Both the position numbers and the translations under genes were made by a program. A stretch of DNA of 21,353 bases from JBBSMX01 sp038232935 (GTDB lineage Bacteria; Bacteroidota; Rhodothermia; Rhodothermales; JANQRZ01): contig JBBSMX010000070.1 of the NCBI GenBank assembly GCA_038232935.1, forward strand, positions 1 through 21,353, given 5' to 3'. Shown here in pieces: positions 8,901 through 14,979 of the stretch. Numbering within the stretch: the first letter of the stretch is position 1; the number at the start of each line of letters is the position of its first letter. Below the pieces are notes generated by a model that worked only from the letters and a program-made list of their open reading frames with translations, was not told where the DNA came from and searched no databases.

Positions 8901-8933
8901 GAGGACGAGGCAGTACCGCGAGGGGAGCCGCAT
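5910..8933 (-). CDS. Two-component sensor histidine kinase with periplasmic propeller and Y_Y_Y domain
   Basis: This encodes about 1007 residues. A signal peptide (MRLPSRYCLVLAALGLLGGG, then ARAQ) is followed by many two-component-regulator propeller motifs (LLVGTNDGVVRFDG, ALWVSTYGGIFRLRG, RLWLGTFRGIQGLRLG) covering roughly residues 30-640. A Y_Y_Y domain (LRVRLEYRLGVRDSSWTDLG) occupies about 640-735, and one transmembrane segment (SVWFLALVALGLGLVAFAV) about 740-762. The kinase core is HisKA_3 type, with phospho-acceptor H790 in DLHDEMGSG. The HATPase domain has its N-box at about 913 (KEAVHNAAGHA) and G1 box at about 940 (IADDGRGFD). There is no fused receiver or AraC domain, unlike the classic Bacteroides hybrid systems, so it signals to the separate regulator downstream. 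In gut Bacteroides such propellers sense glycans; the ligand here is unknown. I prefer ATG 8933 over 8972 because it starts the signal peptide. Confidence 0.92.
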   Translation of the reverse strand: MRLPSRYCLVLAALGLLGGGARAQQYAFRHYGAEAGVPVAYAIAFDRAGSLLVGTNDGVVRFDGRSFEPVPLPVEGVVWRLTTAADGGVWGLTNDGALFRLAPDGTGERIPTPAPLRERLREQIWPIRLRTDGRGRLWLSGGEAAEPGEDPALYRWEPTRRAWTHLRVPGAERIADFFVVGDGDDGALVVAGRDRVGEVPLRGGRLGAPRWASLRAPMLFVRPHPTALAWVGATDGLFLLSRDGAARTVFDEGWVWPHAEPGVDPAGRLLCVLGRGYGTLMERFAPDGSVELSAGGTAGLRSVLPSQLAFDPEGALWMAHETGLTTLEEERAVSFPLTSDGGGIAYVNAMAGDPARSALWVSTYGGIFRLRGNRFVEQRNEQRVGSPRAPVVGADGGAAWAEFGGDGGWQGRSSRGDPPGGRAVLLVHDGPTGRYETDESGLWRVRAGRRVRLGPEFLPAAASSEDPAGRLWLGGEPGRLDVVWGDTLASACPACLPPSLRAALDTVNAHLDAGPVVADTYGRVWASSSEGGLAMVFQRPEGTWAYRLFEVEDGLLSRSIASLSISPDGRRLWLGTFRGIQGLRLGPGPPRLDSFVELRTRDGLEGERVNAVLEDADGMLWAALVPGKIHRLDWRALTARIPSPPVHVEWVEVNGRRVPEQARLRLSEGDGLGIGLWPQTYRQPLRVRLEYRLGVRDSSWTDLGAARRLAFAALPSGRYALDVRAIREGEAPGPMVQLALAVAPPFWRSVWFLALVALGLGLVAFAVHRAREGRRRAAEALRFRIATDLHDEMGSGLTKVSLYSELIRRTAEGTAGGDGHPEDDNARVAAWAARVGEQAGALSGSMRDVVWAIRPDEDDWESLELRMKDAAVALLAPRGIAVDMQGEVEGSPPALPPEVRQNVLLFFKEAVHNAAGHAAPTRVEVRWRLSRRALSLRIADDGRGFDPATARRGLGLTSFRRRAGVLGGTFTLTTAPGEGTRLSLDIPLGRRWPWQRRTATTGQDLSE

Positions 8934-9113
8934 GAGGAGACGCTGAGAGGTCCGTGCTCCGTAAGGTAGCAACTTGGCCGTGTGACCGATCTCTCGACGG
9001 CCACGAACTCGACCAGCATCATCGTAATCGCGCCCCTCCCCTCGTTACGATCCAGGGTGCCCGAATCCCTTCGGTATCGTAACCTCCAATCATTCGCTCA
9101 CTCGCCCTCTCCC
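8934..9113. promoter_or_regulatory. Divergent intergenic region between sensor kinase and glpK, with candidate operator
   Basis: This 180-bp gap separates the minus-strand kinase from the plus-strand glpK and must hold promoters for both. It contains an exact 8-bp inverted repeat, GTTACGAT at 9044-9051 and ATCGTAAC at 9076-9083. A third related half-site, ATCGTAAT, is at 9021-9028. The pair lies 30-70 bp upstream of the glpK start, where a glycerol-responsive regulator could bind. I cannot fix a -7/-33 promoter pair with confidence. The end of the gap (9097-9113) is strongly pyrimidine-rich. Confidence 0.4.
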
Positions 9114-10619
9114 ATGTCGTATGTCGTCGCCCTCGACCAGGGCACCACTTCGTCCCGCGCCCTCGTGTTCGACCGCGCGGGGCGGATCGTATCGGTCGCG
9201 CAAAAGGAGTTCGAGCAGCTCTTCCCCCGGCCGGGCTGGGTCGAGCACGACCCGGGCGCGATCTGGTCCTCGCAGATCGGCGTGGCCGCCGAGGCGCTCT
9301 CGCGGGCCGGGCTGCACGCCCGCGACGTCGCCGCCATCGGCATCACGAACCAGCGCGAGACGACCGTCGTGTGGGACCGGACCACGGGCGAGCCGGTCTA
9401 CAACGCCATCGTGTGGCAGGACCGCCGGACCGCCGCCTTCTGCGACCGGCTGAAGGCCAACGGCCACGAGGACACGGTTCGCCGCAAAACCGGCCTCGTC
9501 CTCGACCCCTACTTCTCCGGCACGAAGGTCCGCTGGATCCTCGACCACGTGGACGGTGCCCGGAAGCGCGCCGAGGCCGGCCGCCTCGCCTTCGGGACGG
9601 TCGATAGCTGGCTGCTGTGGAAGCTCACCGAAGGGGCCGTCCATGCGACCGACGTGACGAACGCGAGCCGCACGCTCCTCTTCAACATCCACACGGGCGA
9701 CTGGGACGACGACCTCCTCGGCCTCCTCGACATCCCGCGTGCGATGCTGCCGGAGGTGCGCTCCTCCAGCGAGGTCTACGCCAACACCGGCGCGAACCTC
9801 TTCGCCACGGGCATTCCCATCGCGGGCATCGCGGGCGACCAGCAGGCGGCGACCTTCGGGCAGCGCTGCACGGAGGCGGGGAGGGCGAAGAACACGTACG
9901 GCACCGGCTGCTTCATGCTGATGCACACCGGCACCGAGCCGGTCCCCTCCGAGAACCACCTCATCACGACGGTCGCGTGGCAGATCGGCGATGGGCCGCT
10001 CGAATACGCACTCGAAGGCAGCGTCTTCGTCGCCGGGGCCGTGGTGCAGTGGCTGCGCGACGGGCTCGGAATCATCCGGAGCGCCGACGAGGTCGAGGCC
10101 CTCGCGCGGAGCGTGGACGACAGCGGCGGGGTCTACCTCGTCCCGGCCTTCACCGGGCTCGGTGCCCCGCATTGGGACCCGTACGCCCGCGGCACCATCG
10201 TCGGGATCACGCGGGGGACGACGGCGGGGCACCTCGCCCGCGCTGCGCTCGAAGGCATCGCCTATCAGGTAGCCGACGTGCTCGAAGCGATGGAGAAGGA
10301 CGCCGGCATCGAGGTCACGGAGCTGCGCGTCGACGGCGGCGCGGCGGCGAACGACCTCCTGATTCAGTTCCAGTCGGACCTCCTCCGCGCGCCCATCGTA
10401 CGCCCTGCCGTCACCGAGACGACGGCGCTCGGGGCGGCGTACCTCGCCGGCCTCGCCGTGGGCTACTGGGAGAGCCAGGAAGAGATCTCCGCGCAGTGGG
10501 CCGTGGACTGCCGCTTCGAGCCGCAGCGGGACGCGGCCGAGGTGGCGCGCCTCCGGCACGGCTGGACCCGCGCGCTCGACCGCGCCCGCGCGTGGGAACA
10601 GCCGGACGGTAGACCGTAG
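9114..10619 (+). CDS. glpK: Glycerol kinase
   Basis: This 501-residue FGGY kinase matches the ~500-residue length of GlpK. It phosphorylates glycerol with ATP to sn-glycerol-3-phosphate in the cytoplasm. Visible signatures are the N-terminal ATP-binding DQGTTSSRALVFD (8-20), the glycerol-contact motif NQRETTVVWDR (79-89) and IVWQDRRTA (99-107). The catalytic aspartate is D242 in GIAGDQQAA, and NTYGTGCFM follows at 260-268. The ATG at 9114 is chosen because MSYVVALDQG aligns with the usual start; upstream frame extends to 8982 without homology. Just before the catalytic motif the sequence reads ATGIP where E. coli GlpK has GTRIP, so the fructose-1,6-bisphosphate-binding arginine appears to be missing. 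It heads the plus-strand block and is followed 210 bp later by glpD. No glycerol facilitator or GlpR gene is in the window. Confidence 0.97.
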   Translation: MSYVVALDQGTTSSRALVFDRAGRIVSVAQKEFEQLFPRPGWVEHDPGAIWSSQIGVAAEALSRAGLHARDVAAIGITNQRETTVVWDRTTGEPVYNAIVWQDRRTAAFCDRLKANGHEDTVRRKTGLVLDPYFSGTKVRWILDHVDGARKRAEAGRLAFGTVDSWLLWKLTEGAVHATDVTNASRTLLFNIHTGDWDDDLLGLLDIPRAMLPEVRSSSEVYANTGANLFATGIPIAGIAGDQQAATFGQRCTEAGRAKNTYGTGCFMLMHTGTEPVPSENHLITTVAWQIGDGPLEYALEGSVFVAGAVVQWLRDGLGIIRSADEVEALARSVDDSGGVYLVPAFTGLGAPHWDPYARGTIVGITRGTTAGHLARAALEGIAYQVADVLEAMEKDAGIEVTELRVDGGAAANDLLIQFQSDLLRAPIVRPAVTETTALGAAYLAGLAVGYWESQEEISAQWAVDCRFEPQRDAAEVARLRHGWTRALDRARAWEQPDGRP

Positions 10620-10651
10620 ACAGAGAACGGTGGACAGCTCTCTCCTTCTAA

Positions 10652-10796
10652 CTAGAACTCATCCGAAAAACCTCTTTACCCGTTTGTCCTTGCGAGCGAA
10701 GCGAAGCCATCTCATCAGGAGTGCCTCCAAAGGGAGGTTGCCACGTCGCCTTCGGCTCCTCGCAAGAACAAGGGGGGTTTTTCGGATGGCTTCTAG
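10652..10796. repeat. Composite palindromic element in the glpK-glpD gap
   Basis: The ends, 10652-10672 and 10776-10796, are complementary at 19 of 21 positions, including a perfect 12-bp ATCCGAAAAACC/GGTTTTTCGGAT. Nested inside is a second pair: TTGTCCTTGCGAG at 10684-10696 against CTCGCAAGAACAA at 10759-10771 (12 of 13). The inner pair is a variant of the family at 14828, 18680 and 20139. A central hairpin reads CCTCC-AAA-GGGAGG. The size and terminal inverted repeats are MITE-like; there is no coding capacity. It is transcribed if glpK and glpD share an mRNA. Confidence 0.75.
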
Positions 10797-10829
10797 AAAC
10801 CAGAAACACCAAACCTGAAACCGCCTCCC

Positions 10830-12428
10830 ATGAACCGAGATACCATGCTCCGCGCGTTGCGCGACGCCGAGGGGCCGTGGGACTTCGTCATCGTGGGCGG
10901 CGGAGCAACGGGGCTCGGCTGTGCGATTGAGGCGGCGTCACGCGGCTACCGCGCCCTGTTGCTGGAACAGGACGATTTCGCCAAAGGGACGTCCAGCCGG
11001 AGCACGAAGCTCGTCCACGGCGGCGTCCGCTACCTCCAGCAAGGCAACATCGCCCTCGTGCTCGAAGCGCTGAAGGAGCGCGGCCTCCTCCTCCAGAACG
11101 CGCCCCACCTCGTCCACGATCTCCCGTTCGTCGTCCCGAACTACTCGTGGTGGGAGGGGCCGTTCTACGGGATCGGGATGAAGATGTACGACCTCCTCGC
11201 CGGGCGCTCCGGCTTCGGCCGCTCGAAGCGCCTCTCCAAAGAGGAGACGCTGGAACGGCTGCCGACCATCGAGCCGGAGGGACTCGACGGTGGCGTGGTC
11301 TACTACGACGGGCAGTTCGACGACGCCCGCCTCGCTGTCAACATGGCGCAGACGGCCGCCGAGCAGGGCGGCGTCCTCGTCAACTACTGCGAGGTCATCG
11401 GGCTGATGAAAGACGGAGACGAAGTGGCCGGCGTCCACGCCCGCGACATGGAGACCGGCGACGCGTTCGAGATTCGCGCCCGCGCCGTCATCAACGCGAC
11501 GGGCGTCTGGACCGACGAGATCCGCCGCATGGACGACTCCGACGTGCGCGCGATGGTGACGCCGAGCCAGGGCGTCCACATCGTCCTCGATAAAGCGTTT
11601 CTCCCCGGCGATTCGGCCATCATGGTCCCGAAGACCGACGACGGCCGCGTCCTTTTCGCCATCCCGTGGAATGACGCCGTCCTGATCGGCACGACGGACA
11701 CGCCGGTCGACGAGGCCGTGCTGGAGCCGCGCCCGATGGAGGACGAGGTAGCGTTCCTGCTCGAACACGCGGCACGCTACCTCACCCACGACCCCACGCC
11801 GGCCGATGTCCGTAGCACGTTCGCCGGCCTCCGCCCGCTCGTCGGCTCACCCGATGAGGAAGGCGGGACGGCCGCCCTCTCCCGCGATCACACCCTCCAC
11901 ATCGCCCCGTCCGGCCTCGTCACGATCACCGGCGGGAAGTGGACGACGTACAGGAAGATGGCCGAGGACACCATCGACCAGGCCGCGACGCTCGCCGGGC
12001 TCGACGACCGGGCCTCGGTCACGAAGCAGCTCCGCATCCACGGCTATCACCGGAACGCGGAGGTGTTCGGCGACCTCCGCCTCTATGGCTCCGACGCGCC
12101 GCGCATCCAGGACCTGATCCGCGCCGAGCCGCGCTACGCCGAGCGTCTGCATCCGACCCGGTCTACAGTGGCAGCGCAGGTCGTCTGGGCCGCCCGCCAC
12201 GAGATGGCCCGGACCGTCGAGGACGTGCTCTCGCGGCGGACGCGGACGCTGCTGCTCGACGCGCGCGCGAGTATCGAAATGGCCCCGCAGGTAGCCCTGC
12301 TGCTGGCTGAAGAGCTCGGCCGCGACGCCGCATGGCAACGCGAGCAGGTCGAGACCTACACGGCCCTCGCACGCGGGTACCTCCTCGCCGACGGCACCCT
12401 CCATACGAAGGACATCGCCACCGTCTGA
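10830..12428 (+). CDS. glpD: Glycerol-3-phosphate dehydrogenase, FAD-dependent
   Basis: This 532-residue flavoprotein oxidises sn-glycerol-3-phosphate to dihydroxyacetone phosphate and passes electrons to quinone at the cytoplasmic membrane. The FAD-binding dinucleotide fold is at the N-terminus (DFVIVGGGATGLGCAIEA, 18-35). It is followed by the family motif GTSSRSTKLVHGGVRYLQQG (53-72). Further motifs are INATGVWTDEI, PWNDAVLIGTTDTP and a conserved SGLVTITGGKWTTYRKMAED; the C-terminal helical domain begins near residue 390. The length fits aerobic GlpD (about 500-560). The ATG at 10830 follows a CCGCCTCCC leader. It lies downstream of glpK, forming the standard two-step glycerol catabolic pair, with fbp 54 bp further on. 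Confidence 0.96.
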   Translation: MNRDTMLRALRDAEGPWDFVIVGGGATGLGCAIEAASRGYRALLLEQDDFAKGTSSRSTKLVHGGVRYLQQGNIALVLEALKERGLLLQNAPHLVHDLPFVVPNYSWWEGPFYGIGMKMYDLLAGRSGFGRSKRLSKEETLERLPTIEPEGLDGGVVYYDGQFDDARLAVNMAQTAAEQGGVLVNYCEVIGLMKDGDEVAGVHARDMETGDAFEIRARAVINATGVWTDEIRRMDDSDVRAMVTPSQGVHIVLDKAFLPGDSAIMVPKTDDGRVLFAIPWNDAVLIGTTDTPVDEAVLEPRPMEDEVAFLLEHAARYLTHDPTPADVRSTFAGLRPLVGSPDEEGGTAALSRDHTLHIAPSGLVTITGGKWTTYRKMAEDTIDQAATLAGLDDRASVTKQLRIHGYHRNAEVFGDLRLYGSDAPRIQDLIRAEPRYAERLHPTRSTVAAQVVWAARHEMARTVEDVLSRRTRTLLLDARASIEMAPQVALLLAEELGRDAAWQREQVETYTALARGYLLADGTLHTKDIATV

Positions 12429-12482
12429 GCACGGCGCTTCGGCTCGGACTCTTCCTCTACTCTCCTCTACTTCCTGACCTCC

Positions 12483-13529
12483 ATGTCCGCTGACTCGCCC
12501 TCGCACCTCCCCGCCCACCACTTCCAGACGCTCGAGCAGTTCATCGTCGATCAGCAGGACCGCATCCCCCTTGCCACCGGTGGGTTCTCGCGCCTCGTTC
12601 GCGACCTCTCGTTCGCCGCCAAAGTCGTCAACAGCTACATCCGCCGCGCCGGCCTGCTCGACGTGCTCGGCGACTCGGGCGAGGTGAACGTGCAGGGCGA
12701 AGTGCAGCAGCGGCTCGACGCCATCGCCCACGCCGAGTTCGTCGAGGCCCTCCGGCTCGGCGGCGAGTCCTGCCTCATCGTCTCGGAGGAGGCCGAAAAG
12801 ATCATCCCGATCACCCCCCACGCCGGCAGCAGCGGGCGCTACATCGTCCTGCTCGACCCGCTCGACGGCTCCTCGAACATCGACGTGAACGTGTCGGTGG
12901 GTACCATCTTCTCGGTCTACCAGTTGCCGGAGGGGCAGGAGGCGACGATGGACGCCGCGCTCCAGCCCGGCACGGAGCAGGTCGCTGCCGGCTACATCAT
13001 CTACGGCTCGTCCACGATGTTCGTCTTCACCGTCGGCGACGGCGTCAACGGGTTTACGCTCGACCCGGCCGTGGGCGAGTTCATGCTCTCGCACCCGGCC
13101 ATCACGATCCCCCCGACCGGCCGGTTCTACTCCATCGACGAGGGCAACGCCGCCGCCTTCGAAGAGGGGCTGGAGCAGTACCTCCGCTGGATGGAGTACG
13201 GACAGGCGAAGCCGTCGACGTACAAGACGCGCTATATCGGCTCGCTCATCACGGATTTCCACCGCAACCTCCTCAAAGGCGGCATCTACATGTACCCCGC
13301 CACCGCCGTCTATCCCGAGGGCAAGCTCCGGCTGATGTACGAGGCGAACCCGATGGCCTTCATCGTCGAACAGGCGGGCGGGCGGGCCAGCGACGGGCGC
13401 GGCCGCATTCTCGACATCCATCCCACGGCACTCCACCAGCGGACGGCGCTCTACATCGGGAGCACGGAGATGGTCGACCGCGCCGAGGCCTTTCTCTGGG
13501 GCGACGAAGACGCGCGCCGCCTCGATTAG
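12483..13529 (+). CDS. fbp: Fructose-1,6-bisphosphatase, class I
   Basis: This 348-residue enzyme hydrolyses fructose-1,6-bisphosphate to fructose-6-phosphate, the committed gluconeogenic step. Class I signatures are clear: the metal-binding DPLDGSSNIDVNVSVGTIFS (125-144) and substrate-site EANPMAFIVEQAGG (287-300). These are followed by a typical ILDIHPTALHQRTALYIGS ending. SEEAE (101-105) supplies further metal-site acids. The N-terminal GGFSRLVRDLSFAAKVVN region corresponds to the part that carries the AMP site in some homologues, but I cannot judge AMP sensitivity. It follows glpD by 54 bp and precedes the glucan synthase by 64 bp, which fits conversion of glycerol-derived triose phosphate into hexose phosphate. 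The leader (12450-12482) is 29 of 33 pyrimidines. Confidence 0.96.
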   Translation: MSADSPSHLPAHHFQTLEQFIVDQQDRIPLATGGFSRLVRDLSFAAKVVNSYIRRAGLLDVLGDSGEVNVQGEVQQRLDAIAHAEFVEALRLGGESCLIVSEEAEKIIPITPHAGSSGRYIVLLDPLDGSSNIDVNVSVGTIFSVYQLPEGQEATMDAALQPGTEQVAAGYIIYGSSTMFVFTVGDGVNGFTLDPAVGEFMLSHPAITIPPTGRFYSIDEGNAAAFEEGLEQYLRWMEYGQAKPSTYKTRYIGSLITDFHRNLLKGGIYMYPATAVYPEGKLRLMYEANPMAFIVEQAGGRASDGRGRILDIHPTALHQRTALYIGSTEMVDRAEAFLWGDEDARRLD

Positions 13530-13593
13530 CTCGGCAACTCGGCCGCCGCTCTCTCGTTTCTCTCTGCGCCCCTCTCTCCGCTCGCCGCTCCCC

Positions 13594-14814
13594 ATGCACA
13601 TCACGATCCTCACGAACGAGTATCCCCCGAACGTCTATGGCGGCGCGGGCGTCCACGTCGAGTACCTCACGCGCGAACTCGCCCGGCTCGACGGCGGCGC
13701 GCACGACGTGGACGTGCTCAGCTTCGGCGAGCAGCGGGAAGACCACGGCAATCTCCGCGTGCGCGGCATCCAACCCACCGCCGCGATCCCGGTCCGGGAC
13801 CCGCGCCACGCGAAACTCATGGACACGCTCGTGCGCGACCTCGCGATGGCCGGAGCCGTCGGCAACGCCGACATCGTCCACGGGCACACGTGGTACAGCC
13901 ACTTCGCCGGCTGCCTCGCCAAGCAACTCACCGGCGCGAAGCTCGTCCTCACGACGCACTCGCTGGAGCCGCACCGGCCGTGGAAAGTCGAGCAACTCGG
14001 CACCGCCTACCACGCCTCGACGTGGATCGAGCGGACGGCCTACGCGAACGCCGACGGCGTGATCGCCGTGTCGCAGTCGATGAAAGAGGACGTGCAGGCG
14101 CTCTACGATGTGCCGCCCGAACGCGTCCGGGTGATCTACAACGGGATCGACCCCGAGCAGTACCGCCCGCGCCCGAACCCCGACGTGCTCCGCGCCTACG
14201 GCGTCGATCCCGACGTGCCGTTCGTCCTCTTCGTCGGGCGAATCACGCGGCAGAAGGGCATCCTCCACCTCGTCCGCGCGATCCCCCACCTCCAGAGCGA
14301 GGGCCCGCTGCAGGTCGTCCTCTGCGCCGGTGCGCCGGACACCGACGAGATCGCCCGCGAGATGGAGGCGGCCGTCGCCGAAGCGCAGGCGGAGGCCGCG
14401 GCCCGCATCGTGTGGATCCCCAAAATGATCCCGAAGGACGATGTGATCGCGCTCTACACCCACGCCGCCGTGTTCGTCTGCCCGTCGGTCTACGAGCCGT
14501 TCGGCATCATCAACCTCGAAGCGATGGCGTGCGAGACCCCGATCGTGGCCTCGGCCGTAGGCGGGATCCCTGAGATCGTCGTGCCCGGCGAGACGGGCCT
14601 GCTCGTCCCGTTTGAGGCTGAGGGCGACAACGCCGAGCCCGCCGATCCCGACGCGTTCGTCCGCGACCTCGCCGCCGCCATCAGCGACCTGCTCGGCGAC
14701 CCGGCCCGCCTCGAACGGATGGGCCGGGCCGCGCGACTCCGCGTCGAGGAGCACTTCACGTGGGCCCGCATCGCCCAGCAGACGCTCGACTTCTACCGCT
14801 CGCTCCTCGCCTGA
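13594..14814 (+). CDS. glgM: GT4 glycogen synthase / maltose-1-phosphate synthase, actinobacterial type
   Basis: This 406-residue GT-B glycosyltransferase matches the short corynebacterial GlgA family (about 390 residues) and not the ~480-residue E. coli GlgA. The start is MHITILTNEYPPNVYGGAGV, with the nucleotide-sugar loop YGGAGVH at 15-21. HGHTWYSHFAG (96-106) and TTHSLEPHRPWK (120-131) are family features. The donor-site basic residues are in GRITRQKG (R216, K221), and the EX7E motif is E301/E309 in EPFGIINLE. In mycobacteria this family (GlgM) joins ADP-glucose to glucose-1-phosphate to form maltose-1-phosphate; elongation of glycogen from ADP-glucose is the alternative. No GlgE or GlgC is in the window, so the product is undecided. 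It sits between fbp and pgm, and pgm would supply glucose-1-phosphate. Confidence 0.85.
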   Translation: MHITILTNEYPPNVYGGAGVHVEYLTRELARLDGGAHDVDVLSFGEQREDHGNLRVRGIQPTAAIPVRDPRHAKLMDTLVRDLAMAGAVGNADIVHGHTWYSHFAGCLAKQLTGAKLVLTTHSLEPHRPWKVEQLGTAYHASTWIERTAYANADGVIAVSQSMKEDVQALYDVPPERVRVIYNGIDPEQYRPRPNPDVLRAYGVDPDVPFVLFVGRITRQKGILHLVRAIPHLQSEGPLQVVLCAGAPDTDEIAREMEAAVAEAQAEAAARIVWIPKMIPKDDVIALYTHAAVFVCPSVYEPFGIINLEAMACETPIVASAVGGIPEIVVPGETGLLVPFEAEGDNAEPADPDAFVRDLAAAISDLLGDPARLERMGRAARLRVEEHFTWARIAQQTLDFYRSLLA

Positions 14815-14827
14815 GCGCCCTTCATCC

Positions 14828-14937
14828 TTGTCATTGCGAGGAGCACAGCAACGCGGCAATCTCCCCGCAGAAACAGAACGCAAAGTTCCGTCACAGCAAC
14901 CCTGCGGAGATTGCTTCGCGCCTCCTCGCAATGACAA
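14828..14937. repeat. Palindromic intergenic element, copy in the glgM-pgm gap
   Basis: The termini are a perfect 16-bp inverted repeat: TTGTCATTGCGAGGAG at 14828-14843 and CTCCTCGCAATGACAA at 14922-14937. An inner stem pairs GCAATCTCCCCGCAG (14856-14870) with CTGCGGAGATTGC (14902-14914), leaving two unpaired bases. The right arm carries GGAGATTGCTTCG (14906-14918), shared with the copies at 18680 and 20139. This is the best-preserved of the four. It has no coding capacity and starts 13 bp after the glgM stop. Confidence 0.85.
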
Positions 14938-14942
14938 CTTGC

Positions 14943-14973
14943 CTGTCCACCGTTCTCTGTTCACCGTCCACCG
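14943..14973. repeat. Short repeat motif present inverted at 10620-10637
   Basis: CTGTCCACCGTTCTCTGT at 14943-14960 is the exact reverse complement of ACAGAGAACGGTGGACAG at 10620-10637. Similarity weakens beyond this but continues for about 15 nt. The local sequence here consists of quasi-repeats of TCCACCG/TCACCG. The motif ends seven bases before the pgm GTG, while the inverted copy starts at the last base after glpK. Both copies lie beside a palindromic element, so it may be part of the same repeat complex. Confidence 0.6.
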
Positions 14974-14979
14974 ATCCCC

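Noticed and set aside
7404..8969. A 521-codon plus-strand frame opposite the sensor kinase
   Set aside because: The kinase frame has a signal peptide, propeller motifs, a transmembrane segment and all kinase boxes; the opposite frame has none.
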